Made by a program: the position numbers and the translations under genes | Notes under the pieces: model-generated | The model's database searches: none | What the model was told of the DNA's origin: nothing | Seen by the model: the letters and a program-made list of their open reading frames with translations, nothing else | From: Pedobacter hartonius | GTDB taxonomy: Bacteria; Bacteroidota; Bacteroidia; Sphingobacteriales; Sphingobacteriaceae | Assembly: GCF_900107535.1 (NCBI RefSeq) | Contig: NZ_FNRA01000003.1 | Location: 372,001 to 436,000, forward strand | Length of the DNA: 64,000 nucleotides | Reading direction: 5' to 3' | In this document: positions 1 to 8,869 of the stretch, one piece after another | Layout of the letters: each line of letters starts with the position of its first letter | Numbering within the stretch: position 1 is the stretch's first letter

Positions 1-1035
1 ACGGTATACTTCAACGGGCATACGTTTCAGGCCTGCTTCCAGTACATCATCGGTTTCTGCCTTGACAAAGTCGTTCACTACCTGCATATAATCAGTATAG
101 CTCAGCTGTGCATCCGGGAAGCCCTTCATAAACCGTGTTTTAAACAAAGAATACTTTACACCGGGAAGCGTAGGTCCAAAATCTCCCAGCAGCGGATCTA
201 TCCAGGGCAATGCAGCGATGGAAGGAAACAGGCCCTGGTTCACATGAAATACCTGGTCACGGTCACGCGGAATGGCCTCATATATTTTGTCTTTGCCCTC
301 CTTTACATCCAGCCAGCGCCACTGGTCCTCGTGCCTGTCCCAGTCGCCAATCAGCAGGTCCAGCAGCCTGGCCCTCAAAAACTGTTTGCCGTCAAAATGA
401 TGGTCATTGTCTTCATTCAGCTCTTTTATCATTTTAGGCGTATTGTCTGATTCACCTCCCGGCTCTCTTTCTTCGAGCAGCACAACCATACCTGAGAACT
501 CTTTATTGTATTCGCCCAGCGCATTATCAGGCGCTACCACTCCAATCACCGGATTGGCATGTCTGACATTTACCGCATCCGCCAGCGGCGGAACGATCAA
601 TGCCGAAAAAGGATGCTGCCCGCTCATTGCATCTCTTACCCAATCCAGCGCAAAAGTTTCGCGGAGGCCTTCCGGAAGCAATTTATCAGGTGTTTTTTCC
701 ACACTGCGCATCACGTATTCCATCCCGTCCGGGGCTGCGAGCCGCAATGATTTGGATTGCATTCCTCCCCCCTCTTTTACCGGTGACAGTCCGCCATATA
801 ACTTAGATATTTTGATTAATGGCAGTTTAACAGATGCAGCCCATTCTTTTCTGTAGTTTTCCCCAAAGAACCACTTATGGGTTCCGGAAACATCAGCATA
901 CACAGGGTGAACTTTAACCACAGTACTATCAGAGAAGTTTTGACCGGCGGATGACTTTACTCTCGCTGAATTTTGTGCCTGGACATATTCTGCAAACAAG
1001 GTAAATAGTAATATTAAGGGTAATCTTTTAAGCAT
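1..1035 (-). CDS. Kinase-like outer-membrane barrel protein (BamA/TamA-type), N-terminal part only
   Basis: The reading frame is open from ATG at 1035 to the window edge, giving 345 visible residues; the C-terminus lies outside. It begins with a short signal peptide (cut after YVQAQ). A glycine-rich stretch (YGGLSPVKEGGG) and YVMRSVEK come first, then at about residues 230-255 IGDWDRHEDQWRW, and then IPRDRDQVF. These resemble the nucleotide loop, catalytic DRH and metal-binding Asp of atypical kinases. From memory of the family, Bacteroidota outer-membrane proteins combine this block with an N-terminal calcineurin-like phosphoesterase and/or a C-terminal surface-antigen barrel. Here no phosphoesterase precedes it, and whether a barrel follows cannot be seen. 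It is divergent from the esterase gene, with about 100 bp between them. The substrate is unknown and the kinase assignment is inference. Confidence 0.6.
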   Translation of the reverse strand, partial: MLKRLPLILLFTLFAEYVQAQNSARVKSSAGQNFSDSTVVKVHPVYADVSGTHKWFFGENYRKEWAASVKLPLIKISKLYGGLSPVKEGGGMQSKSLRLAAPDGMEYVMRSVEKTPDKLLPEGLRETFALDWVRDAMSGQHPFSALIVPPLADAVNVRHANPVIGVVAPDNALGEYNKEFSGMVVLLEEREPGGESDNTPKMIKELNEDNDHHFDGKQFLRARLLDLLIGDWDRHEDQWRWLDVKEGKDKIYEAIPRDRDQVFHVNQGLFPSIAALPWIDPLLGDFGPTLPGVKYSLFKTRFMKGFPDAQLSYTDYMQVVNDFVKAETDDVLEAGLKRMPVEVYR

Positions 1036-1136
1036 AAGGTTATATTTACGGCGTGAATTTAATTAAAATCCATTTAAACAGTCGCGCTCTTGCATTGTTA
1101 TACCTAAAATACAAAATAATTAACTCAAAATTATAC

Positions 1137-2687
1137 ATGCGTAACATTCATCTTGCATTTCCACACATTAAATATCAAAAAGCATTATCCGCAGTTTGCT
1201 TCTTTGCAGTCCTGTTTTTTTTCTGCGGCTGTTCCATACCTGCAGCATCCCAGAGTGTGACCGTAAAAACGAATAATGGATATGTCGGGGGCACCAGGGA
1301 AAAAAACATTCTTGTATTTAAAGGCATTCCGTATGCAAAACCTCCGGTAGGCAGCCTCCGGTTTAAAGCGCCGCAGCCTGCTGATCAATGGAAGGATACG
1401 TTATCCTGCAGACAGTTCGGTAATATCGCATCACAGTATAGTGGTTCGAAAAAAGGGGCAACAGGCAGTGAGGACTGTTTAAGTCTGAACGTATATACCC
1501 CATTTACATCAGGAAAGACCAAACTTCCGATAGTGGTATGGGTGCACGGAGGGGCGATGACCTCAGGTGCCGGGAAGGGGATGGACGGGCATGCCTTTGC
1601 TGATCAGGACAGCATTATTACCGTTACCATTAACTACAGGCTTGGCGTTTTTGGCTTCCTGTATATGGGCGATCAGCATTCAGGATACCGCAATTCGGGC
1701 AATAACGGTTTACTGGATTGCATCATGGCATTGAAATGGATCAGGCAAAATATCAGTTCATTTGGCGGGGATGCCTCAAAGGTTACCGTAATGGGGGAAT
1801 CTGCCGGCGCAAAACTGGTGAGCACCCTGCTGGTTTCTCCGCTGGCAAAAGGTTATTTTAGTCAATTGATTCTTGAGAGCGGTGCCGTACAGTGCATCAG
1901 GGATAGCACCACGGCCAAAAACATCAGGCAGAGGCTACTGGATACGCTACAGCTGAACAGTCCTGCAGCACTCCTGAAATTGAGCACTGCACAACTGATC
2001 GATGCCCAAAACAAGGTCTGCAGCGGTGCTCAGGGCACCAATTATTTCGGCCCTGTTCAGGATGGGGAGGTGATTACCGAAGATCCGTATCAATACCTTA
2101 AACAGCGTCCTGACCGTCATGTCAGGCTGCTCATCGGAACGAATAGTGCGGAGAGCAGAATCTTCATGAATGCTGATAAAAGGCTTTACCAGCCTGATCA
2201 GAAAGTGCTGAGAGACTGGTTTGGAAACAATTCCCCTTACGTCAGTTCAGCATTGGGAAAGCCAATAGTACATCCGGATAACATCAGCCCGGTCATTACT
2301 TTGTTTACCCAATACATGTATCAGATGCACACTTACCGCCTGGCTGAAGTATTAGCAGCAAATGATACCCCATTCTGGATGTACCGCTTTGACTACAGCA
2401 GGAATCATTCAGGTGCCAATCACGGGCAGGAACTGGATTACGTCTGGTTCTCTGACGGAAAGCGCTCCTTCAACCCCGAAGAAGTTCAGCTTGCCAGGCA
2501 GATTCACCTTTCATGGGTAAATTTTATCAAAGGCGGAAATCCAGGCCCTGTAAGCCAGCAGGAATGGCCTTTATATCGAAAGAACAACAAAACGATAATG
2601 GTGTTTGACCGGGTTGCACAACCGGAGCAATTGAAGGAGGTGTATAATGACCCGGACTATCCCTCTTCCGGTTTTGTTCTGAATTAA
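1137..2687 (+). CDS. Exported type-B carboxylesterase
   Basis: A 516-residue carboxylesterase of the COesterase family, predicted to hydrolyse ester bonds outside the cytoplasm. After an N-terminal hydrophobic segment ending in FFFCGCS (possible lipoprotein cysteine) come the family signatures EDCLSLNVYTP, the oxyanion-hole segment VWVHGGA, and the nucleophile elbow GESAGA with the catalytic Ser. The acid is probably the Glu of NSAES and the base the His of ANHGQELDYVW, so the triad looks complete. An upstream in-frame ATG at 1053 would add 28 residues before the signal peptide. The ATG at 1137 puts the signal peptide at the N-terminus and is preferred. The downstream Dabb gene is 67 bp away in the same direction. 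The natural ester is unknown. Confidence 0.88.
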   Translation: MRNIHLAFPHIKYQKALSAVCFFAVLFFFCGCSIPAASQSVTVKTNNGYVGGTREKNILVFKGIPYAKPPVGSLRFKAPQPADQWKDTLSCRQFGNIASQYSGSKKGATGSEDCLSLNVYTPFTSGKTKLPIVVWVHGGAMTSGAGKGMDGHAFADQDSIITVTINYRLGVFGFLYMGDQHSGYRNSGNNGLLDCIMALKWIRQNISSFGGDASKVTVMGESAGAKLVSTLLVSPLAKGYFSQLILESGAVQCIRDSTTAKNIRQRLLDTLQLNSPAALLKLSTAQLIDAQNKVCSGAQGTNYFGPVQDGEVITEDPYQYLKQRPDRHVRLLIGTNSAESRIFMNADKRLYQPDQKVLRDWFGNNSPYVSSALGKPIVHPDNISPVITLFTQYMYQMHTYRLAEVLAANDTPFWMYRFDYSRNHSGANHGQELDYVWFSDGKRSFNPEEVQLARQIHLSWVNFIKGGNPGPVSQQEWPLYRKNNKTIMVFDRVAQPEQLKEVYNDPDYPSSGFVLN

Positions 2688-2754
2688 AATATTATCCTGA
2701 AAGATTTGCCTGTTCACAACTATTTATTAATTTAAGGGGAATAATTATAAAAAC

Positions 2755-3162
2755 ATGAGTACATCAACCCGAAGAAAATTTATTGGAACCGCTGCAATTT
2801 TAACCGCTGCTACAGCTGCATCAGCAATACCCCTAACAAATATGGAACAGAAATATCCCGTTGTGCATCATGTGTTTTTCTGGCTGAAAAACCCCGGATC
2901 TGCAGAAGACCGTGCTAAACTGATTGCCGGTGTAAAAACACTTGCCAAAATTGAGACCGTACACGAAATGCGTGTAGGCGTTGTGGCCAGCACTGAAAAA
3001 AGAGAGGTGGTAGACAATGGCTGGGCAGTATCTGAACTGATATTTTTCAAAGATATTGCCGGACAGGCAACCTACCAAACGCATCCCATACACCTGGAAT
3101 TCGTGAAAAACTGTAGCCACCTTTGGGAAAAGGTGATCGTTTATGATGCAGTAGAAGCTTAA
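2755..3162 (+). CDS. Dabb (stress-responsive alpha/beta barrel) protein with Tat signal
   Basis: A 135-residue protein with a twin-arginine leader (STRRKFIG followed by an Ala/Thr-rich hydrophobic stretch, cut near ASA) and a single Dabb domain. The domain starts VVHHVFFWLKN and ends with LWEKVIVYDA, as is usual for these ~100-residue ferredoxin-like barrels. Dabb proteins are mostly small dimers of poorly defined function, and some act on hydrophobic intermediates. The Tat leader implies export to the periplasm, which is common for Bacteroidota homologues. The gene probably shares a transcript with the esterase upstream, and its stop codon lies in the loop of the following terminator. Confidence 0.85.
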   Translation: MSTSTRRKFIGTAAILTAATAASAIPLTNMEQKYPVVHHVFFWLKNPGSAEDRAKLIAGVKTLAKIETVHEMRVGVVASTEKREVVDNGWAVSELIFFKDIAGQATYQTHPIHLEFVKNCSHLWEKVIVYDAVEA

Positions 3163-3178
3163 CAGCTTCTACTTTTTT
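3151..3178 (+). terminator. Rho-independent terminator after the Dabb gene
   Basis: A perfect 9-bp stem GTAGAAGCT / AGCTTCTAC with loop TAAC is followed by six T. The stem starts inside the last codons of the Dabb gene and its TAA stop codon is the loop. The T-run also touches the stop codon of the convergent kinase gene. Confidence 0.9.
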
Positions 3179-6100
3179 AATCTGCAAGCGGTAAAGTAAA
3201 CCAGAATGTACTTCCTTCCCCCTCAACACTATCTACACCAATTTCACCATCATTTTTCTTGATGATCTCTGCACAAATATATAATCCAAGGCCTAAACCA
3301 GAATACTGCAGGCCGCTGGTATCTACCCTATAATAACGGTCAAACAGGTGAGGCAATTTCTCAGCAGCAATTCCGGGACCTCTATCAATCACTGAAACTT
3401 TAGCCATCCCATTGATCTCTTCAATAACAACATGAATATCTTTCATGTCTGGTGCATATTTGATGGCATTGTTCACAAAGTTGATCATTACCTGATCAAT
3501 CCGCTCTCCATCTGCAAAAACTTCGAGTGACAGCTCACCTGTAGTAATGATGTTATACTTCCCTCCCATCCTTACGTGCTGACAACAATCTTCGATCACG
3601 TGTGACAATACAAACTTTGTTCTGTTCAGGTGAAGGTGCCCCTGATTAAAACGGCTTGCATTCAGCAGGTCTTCGATCAGAATACCTACCCTGTCCAGGC
3701 TCCGCATAGAAACATCTATCAGCGAATTCAGAATCTTTGGAGAAGGATTATCCTTCATTCTGCTAATGAGCTGAAGAGAGGCCTTTAAACTTGTGATGGG
3801 CGTTTTCAGTTCATGACTGGCAATACTGATAAAATCATCTTTTTGTTTCAACAGTTCTAAAGTTGACTCATCATGTGATTTTTGAGAGGTGATGTCCAGT
3901 GATGTTCCTACAAACCTGTACGCAATACCTCTCTGGGTAAAATAGGCCTTACCTTTAAATTTTATCCATTTCAGTTTATTTTGCTTCGTTTCCGCCGTAC
4001 GGAATTCCCGCTCAAATTCGCCCTCAGCCACGCCTGCCAGCGCGGCTTTTAAGGCCTCATCAAGCTGCCCCTTGTCTTCATCATGGATCAGGCTAATGAA
4101 AATCTTATAATCAATTCCATCAGCAGAGGACAGACCTAACATATCATTGCTGCGTTGATCAAGAATCAGTTCATCATTTAAAGGGCTATAATCCCAGGTG
4201 CCAAGTCCGGCCGCCTCAACGGCCAGCTTTAACCTTTCCTTACTTTCTTTAAACAGCAGTTCCACCTCTGCCAGTCCTTCTTCCACCTTACGCTTATCGG
4301 TCATGTCTTCTATAGCCAGTATGATCAGCTGTTCACCATTCACATTATCCAGCTGCCGGGTGTTTACGCACATGACCCTGCGCCCGATGGTTGGAAAAAC
4401 ATGGGTAACTTCATAATCGGCAAATACTTTTTTCTCAGGTAATATACTTTCCAGAAGCTCCCTAAGGGCAGGAATATCCCATTGTTTATTACCAAGGTCG
4501 TAAAAATAACGCCCTTCGGTTTCTTTTTTGGTGACTTTAAATTTGGTGTAAAAACCTCCCGTGGCACGTTTAACCTTTAAGTTTTTATCCAATATGATCA
4601 GGGGATCCCGTATGGTGTTGATAATTGCTTCGGTATAACTCCTGGAATTATTCAGTTGTTCATTGCGGTCCAGCAATTCACTGTTTACGATATTGATCTC
4701 TTCATTGGTGCTCTGAAGTTCTTCCTTGGAGGTTTCCAGTTCCTCGTTTAAACTTTGCAGTTCTTCACTGCCAGACAGCATCTCTTCATTGGCACTTTGC
4801 AGTTCTTCATTCACGGCCTCCTGTTCTTCGCTCACTGTTCTCATGTCTGCACGGCTTTGCACCAGTTCCTTTTCCAGTTGTTCGATCCTCAGGTCTCTGG
4901 GATCAGCCGTTTTCTTTCCTCCGCTGCCGGGTTTGGGTAACTGTGTATCTGCTGCGAACCCATTTTCAAACATAATCAGATAATGCAGGTCCAGCGCCCC
5001 TGCTAATGCCGTTACTTCTATCGTCACGTACCGCTGTGCCCCGTTTAAGCGGAACAGTACATTTTCCTTCCTGGCCAGGGCATTCGTCCGCTTCACTTCA
5101 TGCAGCAGATTTCTTAACTCAAATGCCAGGCCTTCCCTTGCCATCTTCAGCAGGTTCAGGCTTGCTTTACCCGGTGAAAGTACAAGCCAGGGATCAGTGA
5201 TACCACGAAACTGGACAATATCAAAATTTTCATTGATCAGCACTCCCGCAGGAACATATTTTGACAAGATCACATCGTCCGCAAGCTTAAACACATCCTG
5301 CGCACCGCCTTCCTTCGGCACATGCATATCCGCATTCTTAAAATTCCGGATGTGATCCTGCATGGTTACCTGCATAAATCTTTTCCGCAGGGGATTCGGT
5401 CTGAAAATCCTTTCCAGATTATTATAGGCATTGAACAGATCTTCATTTTTCCCTATACTTTCTGATTTACCCAGCATCAAAAATCCTTCCGGGTTCAGGG
5501 AGTAATGGAAAGTATTAAATATCCTTTTCTGCAAAACCGGTTCAAGATAAATGAGCACATTTCGGCAGCTGATCAGGTCTACTTTTGAAAAAGGCGGGTC
5601 TTTCAACAGATTATGGTGTGCAAATATGCACATATCACGGATGTTCTTATTGACCAGATAATTGTCGTCAATTTTTGTAAAAAAACGTTTCCGGCGTTCA
5701 GGCGTAAGACCATTGATATCGGATGGCCTGTATATCCCTGTTCGCGCTTTTGCAATGGCAGTTTCCGAGATATCAGTAGCAAAAATCTGGATTTTTATCA
5801 GCGCTGCTTTATCACCCAGGAATTCCTGTAAACATATGGCAAAGGAATATGCCTCTTCACCTGTTGCACAGCCCGCTATCCAGATCCTTAACGGCTCATT
5901 CGGACTTTTCTGATTGAGCAATGCCGGCAGGATAATACTGCAAAGCAGTTCAAAACTTACCGGGTCACGAAAAAAATCTGTAACGGAGATCAGCATATCG
6001 TTATACAACGCATCCTGTTCCTTCTTATGTTCACGCAGGTAAACGAGATAATCCTGTGGCTGTTCCATCCTGGCGATTGCCATCCGGCGCACAATTCTCC

Positions 6101-6842
6101 GCTTTAAAGTGCTGGATTTATAATAGGTAAAATCTACCCCTCTTCTCACACGCAAAACAGTAAGGATCTGTTTAAAAACATTTTCATCCTGTTCAGGGGT
6201 GGTGTTGGCGATCCCGATGTCCGAATAATCGGTATGAAAAGGATGATTGATGGTCATCAGGTGTTCAACAATTTCCGCCGGCGGAAGTACGAAATCCACG
6301 AGGCCGGAACTGATGGCACTTTTCGGCATGCCGTCATAGGCTGCAGAGGCTTCGTCCTGCGCAAAAGTAATTCCACCATAGGCCTTGATGACTTCCAGTC
6401 CCAACGTTCCGTCAGTCATTGTTCCTGATAAGATAACGCCCACCGCGTAACTCTGATGGACCACTGCGAGGGAAGAGAAAAAAAGATCAATGATCTTCAC
6501 CTTAAAATGTTTGTCATCCAGAGGAGCCAGCTGAAGCACCCCATCAGTAGAAGTAAGAATCTTATTGGCAGGAATAATATAAAAATTATCCTCTTCAAGA
6601 TGGATATTATTTGTGATCTGATGAACAGGTATTTTTGAGATTTTCCTTAATATCTCCGGCAAAACGCTCGTATGGTTCGGGCTTAGGTGCTGTACAAAAA
6701 CGTAGGCCATGCCCGATTTTTTTGGAATAGCCTTTAAAAACTGGCTGATAGCTTCCAGTCCACCAGCAGATGCTCCAATTCCAACAACAGGGAATTGATT
6801 GGACGATACAGAGTCGTCAGCCGACCCTTTTACTTTGCTCAT
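3177..6842 (-). CDS. CheB-CheR-PAS-histidine kinase hybrid
   Basis: A 1221-residue cytoplasmic signalling protein. Residues ~15-205 form a CheB methylesterase domain without receiver: catalytic Ser25 in GIGASAGG, His52 in QHLSPNH, and Asp in AQDEASAAYDG. Residues ~215-480 form a CheR methyltransferase with the SAM site IAGCATGEEAYS and ISCRNVLIYL. A long coiled coil rich in EELQSxNEE repeats follows (~650-740), then two PAS-like regions, and a HisKA/HATPase kinase with the phospho-acceptor His1010 in ASHELKTP and ATP-site motifs NNAIKYA, DRGPGI and GLGLGL. Such fusions are known in many bacteria. No chemoreceptor, flagellar gene or response regulator lies nearby, so its partner is elsewhere. 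It may have a role in general stress or methylation-linked signalling, but this is not shown. Confidence 0.93.
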   Translation of the reverse strand: MSKVKGSADDSVSSNQFPVVGIGASAGGLEAISQFLKAIPKKSGMAYVFVQHLSPNHTSVLPEILRKISKIPVHQITNNIHLEEDNFYIIPANKILTSTDGVLQLAPLDDKHFKVKIIDLFFSSLAVVHQSYAVGVILSGTMTDGTLGLEVIKAYGGITFAQDEASAAYDGMPKSAISSGLVDFVLPPAEIVEHLMTINHPFHTDYSDIGIANTTPEQDENVFKQILTVLRVRRGVDFTYYKSSTLKRRIVRRMAIARMEQPQDYLVYLREHKKEQDALYNDMLISVTDFFRDPVSFELLCSIILPALLNQKSPNEPLRIWIAGCATGEEAYSFAICLQEFLGDKAALIKIQIFATDISETAIAKARTGIYRPSDINGLTPERRKRFFTKIDDNYLVNKNIRDMCIFAHHNLLKDPPFSKVDLISCRNVLIYLEPVLQKRIFNTFHYSLNPEGFLMLGKSESIGKNEDLFNAYNNLERIFRPNPLRKRFMQVTMQDHIRNFKNADMHVPKEGGAQDVFKLADDVILSKYVPAGVLINENFDIVQFRGITDPWLVLSPGKASLNLLKMAREGLAFELRNLLHEVKRTNALARKENVLFRLNGAQRYVTIEVTALAGALDLHYLIMFENGFAADTQLPKPGSGGKKTADPRDLRIEQLEKELVQSRADMRTVSEEQEAVNEELQSANEEMLSGSEELQSLNEELETSKEELQSTNEEINIVNSELLDRNEQLNNSRSYTEAIINTIRDPLIILDKNLKVKRATGGFYTKFKVTKKETEGRYFYDLGNKQWDIPALRELLESILPEKKVFADYEVTHVFPTIGRRVMCVNTRQLDNVNGEQLIILAIEDMTDKRKVEEGLAEVELLFKESKERLKLAVEAAGLGTWDYSPLNDELILDQRSNDMLGLSSADGIDYKIFISLIHDEDKGQLDEALKAALAGVAEGEFEREFRTAETKQNKLKWIKFKGKAYFTQRGIAYRFVGTSLDITSQKSHDESTLELLKQKDDFISIASHELKTPITSLKASLQLISRMKDNPSPKILNSLIDVSMRSLDRVGILIEDLLNASRFNQGHLHLNRTKFVLSHVIEDCCQHVRMGGKYNIITTGELSLEVFADGERIDQVMINFVNNAIKYAPDMKDIHVVIEEINGMAKVSVIDRGPGIAAEKLPHLFDRYYRVDTSGLQYSGLGLGLYICAEIIKKNDGEIGVDSVEGEGSTFWFTLPLAD

Positions 6843-7061
6843 TAAATTGATTTAAGATAAAATTAAAATGAGATGTCTCTTTAATATTAAAGATAAGCCA
6901 TAGCTTATATCATGTGGTAGGATGAGCTAAAGGTAACTTTAATTAACGGTAACTGAACACATCATACCTGTTATCCATTTTATACGCACAGAACAGGTAT
7001 AAACCGCAAAGCCGGCTATCTCCATTGTGGAAATAACCGGCTTTGCTAAAATAAATTTGGT
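6843..7061. other. Intergenic region upstream of the hybrid kinase
   Basis: This holds the hairpin that ends the acyl-CoA dehydrogenase transcript (7006-7046) and presumably the promoter of the hybrid kinase. No further gene or clear promoter element was recognised. Confidence 0.5.
7006..7046 (-). terminator. Hairpin downstream of acyl-CoA dehydrogenase
   Basis: Arms GCAAAGCCGGCTAT and ATAACCGGCTTTGC form a 14-bp stem. The single non-complementary pair is G-U in the minus-strand RNA but C-A in plus-strand RNA, so it fits the minus-strand gene ending at 7062. A clean U-run is lacking. Confidence 0.55.
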
Positions 7062-8561
7062 TTATGCGAATTTAAGCCATGAGCTTTGTTCGGTATATCC
7101 TTCCACTACCTGAACGGTGTTATCAAACTTGAAAGAACACATCAGGGCAGCAATTTCCTGTTTTACGGTATCAATACAATTCTGTACCAGATCATTTCTG
7201 AATCCTTTTTTTCCCAGATCAAGCACATAACTGATGCAGATGATCCTCGCGAGGATTTTACCCAGATCAACCAGTTTACGCTGAGAAAGAACCTGGTTCA
7301 GTGTAAAGCTGAGATCATTTTTAAAATGAAGACAGGCTTCAGCGGTAAGGCTGAGTTCTTTAAGGAAGTCAAATAAATGCAGTTGTTTTTGTTTTTTCAT
7401 GGAACGCGTAATGATCTCTGCGATCTGCGCGTATAACATTTCATTGGAGCCTTCAAAGATCTGGAAAGGCCTGCTGTCCATGATCCCGCGGCCACCAATA
7501 TGGCTTATCCTGTACCCGTTGGCACCCGAAAGCTGAACCAGCAGCTGCGAACATTCCTGCATCAGATCTGTAACAACAGCCTTCATTGTGTTTGCCTCCA
7601 TGCCTTCAGTAGCGAGGTTATGGGCAATTCCGCTGATCTCACTGCTCTTTGCGCACATGGCAGAACAGATCGTATAGGCAGACTGCATTCTTGAGATCGA
7701 GAACTGCACCTGGTCTATCGCCAGCAGATTGCCGCTGCCAACTATTCTGCTGGTACAATGCGAGATCGCTTCATCAAGCATTCTTTTGATAAAACCCATA
7801 CCCATTCCGGGAAACTGCATCCGGCTTCGGTGCAAAATATCAAGCATCATTTTGATGCCGGTAGTTTCAGGCTGTAATTTAAAATTCACAGGCACCTCCA
7901 GGTCAAGCTTATTTAAACCATAGGGAATCATATATAATCCCGCATTGTCATACAGTTCCTCTACTACCACCTGTTGTTTTTTTATTGAATTGTCACTGAT
8001 AAAGAAATCGATATCTCTTCCCAGTTCTCCGTTATCCAGTGCTTTACGGGAGGCAATGATCCAGTAATCAGCCAGACCGGTTAATCCCTGCCAGTGTTTG
8101 GTACCTTTAATTTTGTAACCGTTCTCCACCTCCTGGTTCATGGTCTTCATGTTCAGGGCATCGCTGCCGTAATCAGGCTCGGTAATCATTAATCCACCCA
8201 TATTCTGGTTCTCCAGGAAGCGGTGGAATATCCCTTCTTTCACCGATTCATCAGCATACTTAGAAACAGGCTCTAAAAACAGGGCAATATTAATTCCGAA
8301 AGTAAGCGACAAAGGAAGCGACTCGTAAGAAGCTGCTGCTAAAATGCCCAGACATTCCTTAACCTTGCTGCCGCGGCCGCCGAATTGCTCCGGGATGGCT
8401 ACAGAAAGTGGTCTTTCGGAGAGGATCTCATTCATTAACTCAGGTGGCAGCCCTCGTTTTAAACTTAGCGTATTGATGTTTTCTTTTTCGTGAAATAAAT
8501 ATTTCAGTGTTTTTTCAAAGTCTTTTAGGAATTCTGAAAACTTGATGTCGGTCAGTGTCAT
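7062..8561 (-). CDS. Acyl-CoA dehydrogenase family protein
   Basis: A 499-residue flavoprotein of the acyl-CoA dehydrogenase fold, predicted to oxidise an acyl-CoA thioester with FAD. Visible marks are the middle-domain segment MITEPDYGSDALNMKT with KGTKHWQG, and the C-terminal ISHIGGRGIMDSRPFQIFEGSNEM, where the Glu of FEGSNE lies near the usual base position. It is longer than a minimal 380-residue enzyme because of an extra C-terminal helical part of ~90 residues. It stands alone, divergent from truC, with no thiolase or hydratase nearby, so the chain length of its substrate cannot be told. There is no signal peptide; it is cytoplasmic. Confidence 0.85.
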   Translation of the reverse strand: MTLTDIKFSEFLKDFEKTLKYLFHEKENINTLSLKRGLPPELMNEILSERPLSVAIPEQFGGRGSKVKECLGILAAASYESLPLSLTFGINIALFLEPVSKYADESVKEGIFHRFLENQNMGGLMITEPDYGSDALNMKTMNQEVENGYKIKGTKHWQGLTGLADYWIIASRKALDNGELGRDIDFFISDNSIKKQQVVVEELYDNAGLYMIPYGLNKLDLEVPVNFKLQPETTGIKMMLDILHRSRMQFPGMGMGFIKRMLDEAISHCTSRIVGSGNLLAIDQVQFSISRMQSAYTICSAMCAKSSEISGIAHNLATEGMEANTMKAVVTDLMQECSQLLVQLSGANGYRISHIGGRGIMDSRPFQIFEGSNEMLYAQIAEIITRSMKKQKQLHLFDFLKELSLTAEACLHFKNDLSFTLNQVLSQRKLVDLGKILARIICISYVLDLGKKGFRNDLVQNCIDTVKQEIAALMCSFKFDNTVQVVEGYTEQSSWLKFA

Positions 8562-8703
8562 ATATCGTGTAATTATCTTAGTAGATCTATTGGAGAACGA
8601 AATTCGAAGATAACCCAGCCACCTGAAGTATTAAGTGATTTTGGTCATCTTTCCGGAAACATTTTAAAATCCTTTAAGATATTTTGTTTGGTATCGTCAC
8701 TCA

Positions 8704-8727
8704 TTTATATGCCACAGCGCATATAAA
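8704..8727. repeat. Inverted repeat in the divergent acyl-CoA dehydrogenase/truC promoter region
   Basis: Perfect 9-bp arms TTTATATGC and GCATATAAA flank CACAGC. A second small palindrome (AGTAC-GTAAG-GTACT) follows directly. The position between two divergent genes suggests an operator, but no cognate regulator is known. Confidence 0.4.
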
Positions 8728-8850
8728 GTACGTAAGGTACTATAAATATTGCAAATATATTATTTATAATCATACTAAATAGTAAAAATCAGTTTTTTGA
8801 CTTCATAACTCCCATTTTGAGGATTTAATTATTAAAATGCGGGGGAATGT

Positions 8851-8858
8851 TATCTTTG
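8851..8858 (+). promoter_or_regulatory. Possible -7 element before truC
   Basis: TATCTTTG matches the Bacteroidota -7 consensus TAnnTTTG exactly. It lies between two in-frame ATGs (8837 and 8870). If used, the transcript begins near 8865 and only the second ATG can be the start. No TTTG -33 box at the usual distance was found. Confidence 0.4.
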
Positions 8859-8869
8859 CTAAAAATAAT

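Noticed and set aside
407..856. A 149-codon plus-strand frame opposite the kinase-like gene
   Set aside because: Antisense shadow of an open, motif-bearing minus-strand frame; no signal or domain.
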